A stretch of DNA of 64,000 bases from Microbacterium sp. (lineage in GTDB: Bacteria > Actinomycetota > Actinomycetes > Actinomycetales > Microbacteriaceae): the NCBI GenBank assembly GCA_003248655.1, contig QFPM01000003.1:62001-126000 (forward strand). Reading direction: 5' to 3'. A model generated the notes under the pieces. The model saw nothing but the letters and a program-made list of their open reading frames with translations. It was not told the DNA's origin and did not search any database. The number at the start of each line of letters is the position of its first letter. Positions within the stretch are counted from its first letter, which is position 1. A program made the translations under genes and the position numbers. Below are positions 8,083 through 17,433 of this stretch, piece after piece.

Positions 8083-9291
8083 GTGAGCAGCGACATCGTT
8101 CCCGTTCCGCGCGTCGCGATCATGGTCGTCGCCGCGGGGTCGGGAACACGACTCGGTGTCGGAACGGCGAAGGCATTCGTCGGCATCGATGACCGCACCG
8201 TGCTGCGGCATGCCCTCGACGGTGTGTTCGCGTCGCGGCTCGCGCAGGTCGTCGTCGTCGCTCCCGCTGACCGCGCGGGCGATGCCCTGACCGAGGCGCA
8301 CGAGGCGGCCCGGCACGCGGGCGGCGGACGCCTCGATCTCCTGCGGGTCGTCGTGGGCGGAGCGACGCGGCAGGCCTCGGTGGCCGCGGGCCTCGCGGCG
8401 GTATGGCCGGACGTCGAGTACGTCCTCGTCCACGACGCGGCGCGGGCGCTGACTCCGCCAGCGGTGTTCGAGCGGGTGATCGCGGCCCTCGAGTCGGGCC
8501 ACGACGCGGTGCTCCCCGTGCTTCCCGTGATCGACACGATCAAACGCGTCGAGGCGGATGCCGTCGTCGAAGCCGTCGACCGCGCGTCGCTCGCGGCGGC
8601 CCAGACACCGCAGGGATTCCGGCGCGGGCCGCTCGATGCGGCGTACGCCACGGCATCCGTCGACCACACCGACGACGCCGCCCTGATGCAGGCGGCGGGC
8701 GTGACGATCTGGACGGTGCCCGGCGACGAGCGCGCGTTCAAGATCACGACGCCCGGCGATCTGGACCGCGCGCGGGCTCTTGTCGTCGGAATCCCGAGCG
8801 CGCCTTCGGGCGGGGGCGCGGCACTGCCGCGCGTGGGCGTGGGAACCGACGTGCACGCCTTCGGCGGTGACGGAGTGCTCTGGCTCGCGGGTCTCGAATG
8901 GCCCGGCGAGCGCGGGCTGCATGGCCACTCCGACGGCGACGCGGTCGCGCACGCCATCGTCGATGCCGTGCTCGCCGCGGCGGGTCTCGGCGATATCGGC
9001 ACCCATTTCGGCACCGACCAGCCCGAGTACGCCGGTGCGCACGCCGACGCCTTCCTCGCCCGAACGCGCGCGCTGGTCGAGGCTGCGGGCTTCGTGATCG
9101 GCAACGTCTCGGTGCAGGTGCAGGCGAACCGCCCGCGCTTCGCCGCGCGACGCGCCGAAGCCGAGGCCGTGCTCTCGGCATCCCTCGGCGCAACGGTGTC
9201 CGTCTCGGCGACGACGACCGACGGACTCGGTTTCACCGGGGCGGGCGAGGGCGTGGCAGCCTTCGCCGTCGCGTTGGTCGTGCCGCGCTGA
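8083..9291 (+). CDS. ispDF: Bifunctional IspD/IspF enzyme of the MEP isoprenoid pathway
   Basis: 402 residues with a GTG start. The N-terminal half is IspD (2-C-methyl-D-erythritol 4-phosphate cytidylyltransferase), with the nucleotide loop VAAGSGTRLG near residue 16 and VHDAARAL near 117. The C-terminal half, from about residue 247, is IspF (2,4-cyclodiphosphate synthase), with GTDVHAF for the metal Asp/His and GHSDGDAVAHAIVDA. IspDF fusions occur in several lineages; IspD and IspF act at non-consecutive steps. It follows carD in a conserved order. Confidence 0.94.
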   Translation: MSSDIVPVPRVAIMVVAAGSGTRLGVGTAKAFVGIDDRTVLRHALDGVFASRLAQVVVVAPADRAGDALTEAHEAARHAGGGRLDLLRVVVGGATRQASVAAGLAAVWPDVEYVLVHDAARALTPPAVFERVIAALESGHDAVLPVLPVIDTIKRVEADAVVEAVDRASLAAAQTPQGFRRGPLDAAYATASVDHTDDAALMQAAGVTIWTVPGDERAFKITTPGDLDRARALVVGIPSAPSGGGAALPRVGVGTDVHAFGGDGVLWLAGLEWPGERGLHGHSDGDAVAHAIVDAVLAAAGLGDIGTHFGTDQPEYAGAHADAFLARTRALVEAAGFVIGNVSVQVQANRPRFAARRAEAEAVLSASLGATVSVSATTTDGLGFTGAGEGVAAFAVALVVPR

Positions 9292-9323
9292 CGGCCGCTC
9301 GCGCGGCACACCCCGCGTTCCAC

Positions 9324-9396
9324 CTGCAAGGGTTCGTGGCCGACACGCCGGGGTGAGGGTGGTCGACACCGGCGTGTCGCGCGCACGGCCTTGCAG
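9324..9396. repeat. Inverted repeat with 28-nt arms
   Basis: CTGCAAGG and CGACACGCCGG in the left arm (9324-9351) are matched by CCGGCGTGTCG and CCTTGCAG in the right arm (9369-9396), with an unmatched 9-nt block inside each arm. It lies in the 142-bp gap between convergent ispDF and the EamA gene, so it may end both transcripts. It is too symmetrical and long for a simple terminator and has no T-tract, so it could also be a dispersed palindromic repeat. Confidence 0.6.
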
Positions 9397-9433
9397 TTCG
9401 GATGCCGGGCGGCGGATGCCGGCGGCCGGCGCC

Positions 9434-10360
9434 TCAGGCTTCGACCGCGTAGGGCACGGGGCCGCGGGGCTTGCGTGAGCCCCAGGCGAGCAGGGCGAGA
9501 CCGGCGGCGAGGACGATCAGGCCCACGACCGCGAGGGCCGACAGGTGCTCGCCGAGCACCGTGATCCCGAGAAGGGCGGCCGTCAGCGGCTCGCCGAGGG
9601 TCAGGGTCGCCGCAGTCGCGGCGGAGAGCCCCTGCAGGCCCCACGTGAACATGACGTAGGCGATCGAGATCGTCGCGAGCCCGAGCCAGAGCGCCATCGG
9701 CAGTCCGCGCGGCGCTCCGAGCCACGACACGTCGACGAAGGGCAGCGCGAGAGCGCTCACGAGGGCGGAGCTCGCGCCCATCGCGCCGACGACGGTGAAG
9801 GCGTCCCACCCGGCATCCAGCAGTCGCCGCTGCACGTTCGCGATGACGGCGAACGATGCTCCCGCGCCGATCGCCCCGGCGACGCCGACCGGGTCGGTCC
9901 CGCCGGATCCCGCAGACCCGCCGACGCCCAGCAGCACGACGCCGATCGTCGCGAGCGCCGTCGCGCCTATCCACGTCGCCGATGGCAGGCGGCGAGTCAG
10001 CGCCCACTCGAGGAGCCCCGCGAGCACGGGCGCCGACCCGAGCGCGATGACGGTGCTCACCGCGACGCCGTTGCGCGCCGTGCCGAGGAAGAACAGCGGC
10101 TGGTACACGGCGAGACACACACCCGTCAGCGCCATCAGCAGCAGAGGACGGATGCCGGGGCGCGGGCGCACCGCGGCGGGGCTTCGCCGCGCGTGCCGCC
10201 ACGCGAGGGTGAAGGCGAGCAGTGCGAGCCCCGTGCCGCCGATGACCATGCGCATGACGCCGACCGACAGGGGAGTGGTTCCCTCCGGTCCGAGCGCCTG
10301 CGAGGTGCCCGTGGTGCCGAAGAGGACCGACGCGGCGAGGACGGCGAGGACGGACAGCAC
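9434..10360 (-). CDS. EamA/DMT-family transporter
   Basis: 308 residues forming about ten transmembrane segments in two five-helix EamA repeats (for example VAVSTVIALGSAPVLAGLLEWAL in the first and a final LAVVGLIVLAAGLALL segment). Such proteins export amino acids, metabolites or drugs; the substrate cannot be told from sequence. The start is GTG at 10360. TAGAAC (10367-10372 on the reverse strand) stands 6 nt before it, as in other leaderless genes here. It diverges from cysS. Confidence 0.85.
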   Translation of the reverse strand: MLSVLAVLAASVLFGTTGTSQALGPEGTTPLSVGVMRMVIGGTGLALLAFTLAWRHARRSPAAVRPRPGIRPLLLMALTGVCLAVYQPLFFLGTARNGVAVSTVIALGSAPVLAGLLEWALTRRLPSATWIGATALATIGVVLLGVGGSAGSGGTDPVGVAGAIGAGASFAVIANVQRRLLDAGWDAFTVVGAMGASSALVSALALPFVDVSWLGAPRGLPMALWLGLATISIAYVMFTWGLQGLSAATAATLTLGEPLTAALLGITVLGEHLSALAVVGLIVLAAGLALLAWGSRKPRGPVPYAVEA

Positions 10361-10427
10361 CCCTCAGTTCTACCGCCTGCGCGCCGCCACCTCTGAACCG
10401 GCGACGCCGCGCCGGTAGGCTGGTGCG

Positions 10428-11831
10428 GTGACGGTCCGCCTCTACGACACCCAGGCTCAGGCGCTGCGCGAGTTCGCGCCCGCCGACGAGGCGAATGTCA
10501 CGATGTACGTGTGCGGGCCGACGGTGCAGTCGGGCCCCGGCATCCATCACCTGCGCGCCGCGCTCGCCTTCGACCTCTGGCGACGGTGGTTGCAACGCCG
10601 CTTTGGCCGCGTCACGTTTGTGCGTAACGTCACCGACATCGACGACAAGGTGCTCGCGAACGCGACTCCCGCAGAGCCCTGGTGGGCGCTCGCGTACCGC
10701 ATGGAACGCGAGTTCACGTCGGCATATGCCGCAATCGGCATCCTTCCGCCGACGTACGAACCTCGGGCGACCGCGTCGATCCCGCAGATGCAGGAGCTCA
10801 TCGCGCGTCTCGTCGACGCCGGTCACGCGTACGCCGTCGGCGGCGACGTGTACTTCGACGTGCGGTCGTGGCCCGCGTACGGCTCGCTCACGCACCAGAG
10901 CCTGGATGCCATGGAACCGGCCGCCGATGCCGACGAGCGCGGCAAGCGCGACCCGCGCGACTTCGCGCTGTGGAAGGCGGCGAAAGACGGCGAACCCGCG
11001 GATGCCACGTGGCAGTCGCCGTGGGGAGCGGGCCGCCCCGGCTGGCACATCGAGTGCTCGGCCATGAGCAGGCGCTACCTCGGTGCGGAGTTCGACATCC
11101 ACGGCGGCGGGCTGGACCTGCGCTTTCCGCACCACGAGAACGAGCTCGCTCAGTCGACCGCCGCGGGTGACGGGTTCGCGCGCTACTGGGTGCACAACGG
11201 TCTCGTGACCGTCGGCGACCAGAAAATGTCGAAGTCGCTCGGCAACTTCCTGCTCGCGCACGACGTGCTCGCGCAGACCGACCCGCTGGTTGTTCGCTAC
11301 GCGCTCGCGGCGGCGCACTACCGATCGACGCTCGAGATCTCGCCGACGACGTTCACCGAGGCCGAGGCGGCGCTCGGACGCATCCGCACGTTCCAGGAGC
11401 GCGCCGCGCGGTCCCTCGGTACGGCGTCGCCGCTCGTTGCGGCAGACCTGCCCGAGGCGTTCGCCGCCGCCCTCGACGATGACCTGGGCGTGCCGCAGGC
11501 GCTCGCGATCGTGCACGAGACGGTCCGCGCGGGAAACGCCGCCCTCGACAGCGGCGACGAGGCGGCCGCGGCGCGCGCGCTCATCGAGGTCGGCCGGATG
11601 ACCGGCATCCTTGGTCTCAATCCCGCCGATCCGCAGTGGCGTTCGACCGGTGACGACGCACAGAGTGCGGCGCTGGATGCCCTGGTGCAGGCACTCCTCG
11701 CGCAGCGCGCGCAGGCGCGCGCTGACAAGGATTGGGCGGCGGCCGACCGCATCCGCGACGCGATCGCGGCGGCAGGCATCGCCCTCGAAGACTCAGCCGA
11801 CGGAACACATTGGAGCATCGATGGCCGGTAA
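10428..11831 (+). CDS. cysS: Cysteine-tRNA ligase
   Basis: 467 residues. It charges tRNA-Cys. The zinc ligands are seen as YVCGPTVQSGP (Cys 29), then in HIECSAMSRRYLG and DIHGGGLDLRFPHHENELAQ, and the KMSKS loop is intact in VGDQKMSKSLGN (near residue 268). The first signature, normally HIGH, reads GIHH (residues 38-41), which is unusual. It is the full-length cysS type rather than the shorter MshC ligase of mycothiol synthesis. GTG at 10428 is 6 nt after TAGGCT. Its end overlaps rlmB by 11 bp. Confidence 0.93.
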   Translation: MTVRLYDTQAQALREFAPADEANVTMYVCGPTVQSGPGIHHLRAALAFDLWRRWLQRRFGRVTFVRNVTDIDDKVLANATPAEPWWALAYRMEREFTSAYAAIGILPPTYEPRATASIPQMQELIARLVDAGHAYAVGGDVYFDVRSWPAYGSLTHQSLDAMEPAADADERGKRDPRDFALWKAAKDGEPADATWQSPWGAGRPGWHIECSAMSRRYLGAEFDIHGGGLDLRFPHHENELAQSTAAGDGFARYWVHNGLVTVGDQKMSKSLGNFLLAHDVLAQTDPLVVRYALAAAHYRSTLEISPTTFTEAEAALGRIRTFQERAARSLGTASPLVAADLPEAFAAALDDDLGVPQALAIVHETVRAGNAALDSGDEAAAARALIEVGRMTGILGLNPADPQWRSTGDDAQSAALDALVQALLAQRAQARADKDWAAADRIRDAIAAAGIALEDSADGTHWSIDGR

Positions 11832-12816
11832 GCCAGGGCGCCCCGGCGCCAGCAAGGGCGGCAAGGGCCCTACGAAGGGTTCGGGCGGAAAGAACAAGCG
11901 CGCCCTCGAAGGTCGCGGCCCGACGCCGAAGGCCGAGGATCGCGCGTGGCACCCGGCCGGCAAGCGCAAGGCCGCCGCGGAGCGCTACGCCGCCGCGGGC
12001 GGCAAGGGCACGCCGGGGCAGAGGCCCGCGGGTGCGAACCGTGCGCCGAAGGCGAAGGCGGGCGATGACACCGAGAACGTGACGGGCCGCAACTCGGTGC
12101 TCGAGGCGCTGCGGGCGAAGATCCCCGCGACCGCGTTCTACATCGCGCAACGCGTCGAGATGGATGACCGCGTGAAGGAGATGCTGTCGATCGCGACGCA
12201 CCGCGGCATCCCCGTGCTCGAGGTCACCCGCCCCGAACTCGACCGGATGGCGGGCTTCGACGGCGTGCACCAGGGCGTCGCGCTGAAGGTTCCGCCGTAC
12301 GAGTACGCGCACCCGCAGGACCTGCTCGAGCAGATCATCGAGCGCGGTCAGACCCCGCTGCTGGTCGCCCTCGACGGTGTCACAGATCCGCGCAACCTTG
12401 GCGCGATCATCCGCTCGACCGCCGCGTTCGGCGGCCAGGGGCTCATCATCCCGCAGCGCCGCTCGGCGGGCGTCAACTCCGCCGCCTGGAAGACGAGCGC
12501 GGGCGCTGCCGCCCGCATCCCCGTCGCGATGGCGTCGAACCTGACGAGCACGCTCAAGGAGTTCAAGAAGCAGGGCGTGTTCGTCCTCGGACTCGACGGC
12601 GGGGGCGACGTGTCGCTGCCCGCGCTCGAGCTCGCTGACCGCCCCGTCGTGATCGTCGTCGGCTCGGAAGGCAAGGGCCTCTCGCGCCTGGTCACCGAGA
12701 CGTGCGACCAGGTCGTGTCGATCCCGATCTCGACGGCCGCGGAGTCGCTCAACGCTGGCATCGCGGCATCCGTTGCGCTTTATCAGGTCGCCACGATCCG
12801 CGCCGCATCGGAATGA
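11821..12816 (+). CDS. rlmB: 23S rRNA (guanosine-2'-O)-methyltransferase RlmB (SpoU family)
   Basis: 331 residues. The first 80 residues are Lys/Gly/Pro-rich and probably disordered. Then come a substrate-binding domain (NSVLEALRAKIPATAFYIA) and the SPOUT knot with the three SpoU motifs: LDGVTDPRNLGAIIRS, VVIVVGSEGKGLSRLV and VSIPISTAAESLNAGIAASV. It methylates a guanosine in the peptidyl-transferase region of 23S rRNA. The ATG at 11821 overlaps the end of cysS, indicating co-translation. Confidence 0.92.
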   Translation: MAGKPGRPGASKGGKGPTKGSGGKNKRALEGRGPTPKAEDRAWHPAGKRKAAAERYAAAGGKGTPGQRPAGANRAPKAKAGDDTENVTGRNSVLEALRAKIPATAFYIAQRVEMDDRVKEMLSIATHRGIPVLEVTRPELDRMAGFDGVHQGVALKVPPYEYAHPQDLLEQIIERGQTPLLVALDGVTDPRNLGAIIRSTAAFGGQGLIIPQRRSAGVNSAAWKTSAGAAARIPVAMASNLTSTLKEFKKQGVFVLGLDGGGDVSLPALELADRPVVIVVGSEGKGLSRLVTETCDQVVSIPISTAAESLNAGIAASVALYQVATIRAASE

Positions 12817-12887
12817 TGCATCCGCGGGAATAGATCGGGCGCCCACGCGGCTGACCACGTCAGACACCCGACGGAAGGAACACCCTC

Positions 12888-13526
12888 ATGGCCCTCATCG
12901 CAGTCCTCGGCGGCACCGGTTACGCCGGCCGCCACATCGTCGCCGAAGCCGTCGACCGCGGCCACACGGTGCTCTCCGTCGCCCGCTCCGTGCCCGCCGA
13001 TCGCGTCCCGGGCGCGACCTATGTCGAGGGTACGCTCCTGGACGTTCCGGGTCTGGCCGCCCAGCTCGAGGGTGTCGAGGTCGTCGTCAGCGCCGTCGCC
13101 CCGCGCGGTGAGATGGAGGGACTCGTCCGTCCCAACCTCGAAGCACTCGCGTCGGTCCTGCCCGATAGCGTGCGCCTGGGCGTCATCGGCGGCGCTGGCG
13201 GCAGCCTCGTCGCGCCGGGCGGGCCGCGCGTCGTCGACGCCGGATTCCCCGAGGAGTTCAAGGCCGAGGCACTCGAGATGATCGGCGTGCTCGAAGACCT
13301 GCAGAGCGAGCAGTCGGGTCGCGACTGGTTCTTCGTGCACCCCGCGGGCGGTTTCGGCGCCTGGAACCCCGGCGAGCGCACCGGCAGCTACCGCGACGGC
13401 GGCGACGTCATCGTCACGGATGCCGACGGCGAATCCTTCATCTCGGGCGCCGACCTCGGCGTCGCCGTCATCGACGAGATCGAGACTCCGAAGCACACGC
13501 GGGAGCGCTTCACCGTCGGCTACTGA
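12888..13526 (+). CDS. NAD(P)-binding atypical SDR-family protein
   Basis: 212 residues. The N terminus has the atypical-SDR dinucleotide motif GGTGYAGRH (residues 8-16) within a Rossmann fold, and a short C-terminal part resembling NmrA-like or YwnB-type proteins (VHPAGGFGAWNPGERTG). Such proteins act as redox sensors or small oxidoreductases; no substrate can be assigned. A clear Shine-Dalgarno GAAGGAAC precedes the ATG by about 7 nt. It stands alone between rlmB and the convergent DUF4032 gene. Confidence 0.8.
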   Translation: MALIAVLGGTGYAGRHIVAEAVDRGHTVLSVARSVPADRVPGATYVEGTLLDVPGLAAQLEGVEVVVSAVAPRGEMEGLVRPNLEALASVLPDSVRLGVIGGAGGSLVAPGGPRVVDAGFPEEFKAEALEMIGVLEDLQSEQSGRDWFFVHPAGGFGAWNPGERTGSYRDGGDVIVTDADGESFISGADLGVAVIDEIETPKHTRERFTVGY

Positions 13527-13542
13527 CGGCCGGCAACTGGCG

Positions 13543-14850
13543 TCAGACGAGGTCGCGCCAGTCGACGGTCTCGTCGTCGTCGTCGCTCGTGTCGATCGCT
13601 CCCGTGATGATCGGGATCGACACCGTCTCGGTGGGCGGCCCCATGACGGTCGCCTCGTCGCGGCGGTGGCGTAGCACCGTGTCGACGTACGAGGAGAGCA
13701 CCTCGGCGATTGGCACCGACTGCCCGCGTGCCTGCGACATGTACCAGCGGTGCTCGAGCACCTGATGGAAGACCTCCGCGGGCTCGAGCTTCGAACGCAG
13801 ATCCCACGGGATCGCCTTGACGACCGGCTCGAACACGCGCGTGAGCCACTCGTGGGCGACCATCTCTTCATCCGACCCGAGGCGCGAGACGCGCGCGCGG
13901 AACTCGTCGAGGTCGTTGAGGAGGCGCCGGGCCTGGTTCTCTTCGACGTCGAGCCCTGTGAGGCGCAGCAGACGCCGCTGGTGGTGCCCGGCATCCACGA
14001 CCTTCGGCTGGATCGACACGCGCGTACCGTCGGCGGTCTGTTCGATCGACATCTCGTCGATGTCGAAGCCGAGGTCGTTGAGCCGCTGCACGCGCTCGGT
14101 GATGTGCCACGCCTCGCCCGCGGCGAAGGTCTCCTGATCGGTGAGCGCCGCCCACAGGGAGTGGTACGACGAGAGGATGCCGTCGGCGATCGCCACGGCA
14201 TCCACACCGCCTTCGAGGCGCCCGCCGGCTTCGAGGTCCATGATCTCGCCCGCGATGTTCGTGCGGGCGATGTCGAGGTCGTGCGCGCGCTGACCCGCCG
14301 TCAGGCCGGCTTCGTGGAGCTCTCCGGTCTCGGCGTCGACGAGGTAGGCGGCGAACGCCCCGGCATCCCGCCGGAAGAGCGTGTTCGACAGCGACACGTC
14401 GCCCCAGTAGAACCCGACCGTATGGAGCCGCACGAGCAGGGCCGCGAGGGCGTCGACGAGCCGTCCGGCGGTGTCGGGCCGGAGCGTCTGCGTGAACAGG
14501 GCGCGGTAGGGGAGCGAGAACTTCAGGTGCGCCGTCACGAGCGCCGCGGGCAGGGGCTCGCCCTTCGGGGTGCGGCGTCCGTCGATGACGGCGACGCGCT
14601 CGACGCAGGGCGCATCGAGACGGGCGAGCATCCCGAGCATCTCGTATTCTCGCCGGGCCATCTCGGCGGTGGTCTCCTTGACGGCGACGACCCGGCCGGA
14701 GAGGTTCGCGAAGCGCACGAGGTGTCGGGACAGTCCCTTCGGCAACGACACGATGTAGTCGCTGCGCCACTCCTCCAGCGGCGTCGCCCACGGCAGCGCC
14801 AGCAGGCCCGCGTCGATGCTGCTCGCGGTGATGCTGAGGGATCCTGCCAC
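13543..14850 (-). CDS. DUF4032 protein with a kinase-like domain
   Basis: 435 residues. The first half looks like a lipopolysaccharide-kinase-type fold: VVAVKETTAEMARREYEML supplies a Lys and Glu like those of the N lobe, YWGDVSLSNTLF is a catalytic-loop-like segment with Asp and Asn, and YLVDAETGE resembles a DFG-type metal site. The C-terminal half (from about residue 220) matches the actinobacterial DUF4032 region. The biological role is unknown. It diverges from nothing nearby; a sugar-type ABC ATPase gene lies 82 bp downstream of its start on the same strand. Confidence 0.75.
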   Translation of the reverse strand: MAGSLSITASSIDAGLLALPWATPLEEWRSDYIVSLPKGLSRHLVRFANLSGRVVAVKETTAEMARREYEMLGMLARLDAPCVERVAVIDGRRTPKGEPLPAALVTAHLKFSLPYRALFTQTLRPDTAGRLVDALAALLVRLHTVGFYWGDVSLSNTLFRRDAGAFAAYLVDAETGELHEAGLTAGQRAHDLDIARTNIAGEIMDLEAGGRLEGGVDAVAIADGILSSYHSLWAALTDQETFAAGEAWHITERVQRLNDLGFDIDEMSIEQTADGTRVSIQPKVVDAGHHQRRLLRLTGLDVEENQARRLLNDLDEFRARVSRLGSDEEMVAHEWLTRVFEPVVKAIPWDLRSKLEPAEVFHQVLEHRWYMSQARGQSVPIAEVLSSYVDTVLRHRRDEATVMGPPTETVSIPIITGAIDTSDDDDETVDWRDLV

Positions 14851-14884
14851 GGGCGTTCTGCTTTCGTACGTGGGGACAAACGTC

Positions 14885-14921
14885 GCGGCGCGGGGACTCC
14901 CGGGGGAGCCGCCCGCGCCGC
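14885..14921 (-). terminator. GC-rich hairpin downstream of the ABC ATPase gene
   Basis: GCGGCGCGGG (14885-14894) pairs with CCCGCGCCGC (14912-14921) around a 17-nt loop. It lies between the ATPase gene and the start of the DUF4032 gene, both on the minus strand. There is no strong T-tract. Confidence 0.45.
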
Positions 14922-14932
14922 GGCGCGATCGG

Positions 14933-16030
<1,098 letters not shown>

Positions 16031-16279
16031 GTCTTCTTCTCCTTCACCGGCAGGTACGTGCCGGACGATCCGTAGTGATGGAATGAGCGGGGGCTTGACC
16101 CGCACGCCCGCCATTGGGCGCACGCTCAGTATCGCACGTTCGGTCCGTGCCCGGACCGGCCTTGTCTGGGCATTTCCCAGGCTGGGGATCTAGCATCGTG
16201 AGGGTCGCCGTCCCCGGGGCGACCGTGCGCCCCGACCCGTCGGCGCCGCGCACCAGAGAGAGCATTCCCGAGAGGTCCC

Positions 16280-17296
16280 ATGTCCAGCGACGACACTCCG
16301 CAGCCGCACGCGGGCGACGACGCCCCTGCGACGGAGTATCCGACCGCGCCCACCGCCGGTGAGCTCGAGTCCGCAGACGAGGCTGCGGCGGCCCTCGGGC
16401 GCCGCGAAGCCGTGCGCGAGAAGGCGCAGCAGGTACGGCTACAGCAGACGCGCGCGCGCCGGGTGCGTACCCTCGCCCTCGCGGGGGGTGTGACCGCCGC
16501 GGTCGCCGTCGTCGCGGTCGTCGTCGCGTGGGCGATCGGCGCCTCGGCCAGCCGCCCGCAGCTCTCGCCGCACGGCGCGAAGGATGACGGCTTCATCGTC
16601 ACGTCGATCTCGACCGGTTCCTCGGTCAGTTCGCCCGACGATGTCGCGTCGCCGTCGGCGACGCCCCTGTCCGCCGATGCCACGCCCGTCGCCTCGCCCA
16701 CCGAGACCGCGCCCGTCGACATCCATGTCTACGTGGACTACCTGTCGCCGTCTGCGAAGGACTGGCAGCTCGCGAACAAGGCACAGCTGTCGACCTGGGT
16801 GACAGAAGGGGCGGCCACGCTCACCTATCACCCCGTCGCCATGCTCACGGCCAAGTCGAACGGCACGAAGTACTCGCTCCGCGCCGCGGGCGCCGCGGCG
16901 TGCGTCGCCACCTATGCGCCGAACAACTTCTTCAGCTTCAACGACGACCTTCTCACGCGTCAGCCCGCTGTCGACTCCGACGGATTCTCCGACAAAGACC
17001 TCGCCGACATCGCCCTCGCGAACGGGAGCGATGACCCGACGCGCCTGCGCGAGTGCATCGAAGACGGCGAGTTCTCTGCGTGGGTAAAGGCCGCCACGGA
17101 GCGCGCGGTGAGCGGGATCGAGGGCTCCGACGGACTCTCGCTCACGGGCAACTCGCTCATCACCGTCAACGGTCAGGCGTACGTGGGCGACCCGACCGAC
17201 CCCGCCGAGTTCTCGCAGTTCGTGCTGACGAGCGCGAGCGGCAAGGCCGCGAAGGCGCAGAGTTCGCCCTCGCCGACGCCGTCCGTCACCCCCTGA
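16280..17296 (+). CDS. Membrane-anchored DsbA/thioredoxin-fold protein without the CxxC motif
   Basis: 338 residues. A cytoplasmic acidic N terminus (about 70 residues) is followed by one membrane helix (about residues 70-94), then a Ser/Thr/Pro-rich linker and a thioredoxin-like domain (IHVYVDYLSPSAKDWQLANK and onward). Where active DsbA-type proteins have CxxC, this one reads SPSA, so it cannot do thiol exchange in the usual way. The family pattern ITVNGQAYVGDPTDPAEF near the C terminus is kept. A TAGCAT -10 (16192-16197) and a 5' UTR hairpin (16203-16224) lie upstream. Confidence 0.75.
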   Translation: MSSDDTPQPHAGDDAPATEYPTAPTAGELESADEAAAALGRREAVREKAQQVRLQQTRARRVRTLALAGGVTAAVAVVAVVVAWAIGASASRPQLSPHGAKDDGFIVTSISTGSSVSSPDDVASPSATPLSADATPVASPTETAPVDIHVYVDYLSPSAKDWQLANKAQLSTWVTEGAATLTYHPVAMLTAKSNGTKYSLRAAGAAACVATYAPNNFFSFNDDLLTRQPAVDSDGFSDKDLADIALANGSDDPTRLRECIEDGEFSAWVKAATERAVSGIEGSDGLSLTGNSLITVNGQAYVGDPTDPAEFSQFVLTSASGKAAKAQSSPSPTPSVTP

Positions 17297-17344
17297 CGCC
17301 GCGCGGATCGGGCGACGTCGAGACTCTAGACTGGATGCCGCCTC

Positions 17345-17417
17345 GCCGGCTTGGCGCAATTGGTAGCGCACCGTACTTGTAATACGGGGGTTGCAGGTTC
17401 AAGTCCTGTAGCCGGCA
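17345..17417 (+). tRNA. tRNA-Thr (anticodon TGT)
   Basis: The 73-nt cloverleaf is complete. The acceptor stem GCCGGCT pairs with AGCCGGC, the D arm is GCGC...GCGC, the anticodon stem CCGTA/TACGG carries the loop CTTGTAA with anticodon TGT, and the T arm is GCAGG-TTCAAGT-CCTGT. The discriminator is A and CCA is not encoded. A Fic-domain gene follows on the opposite strand. Confidence 0.95.
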
Positions 17418-17433
17418 CTGTCGTTTCGCAGCC

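Noticed and set aside
7893..11516. A 1207-residue open frame on the minus strand
   Set aside because: It is the antisense of carD, ispDF and cysS. At this GC level stop codons are rare in antisense frames. The residue content is Arg/Ala/Gly-rich without any domain.
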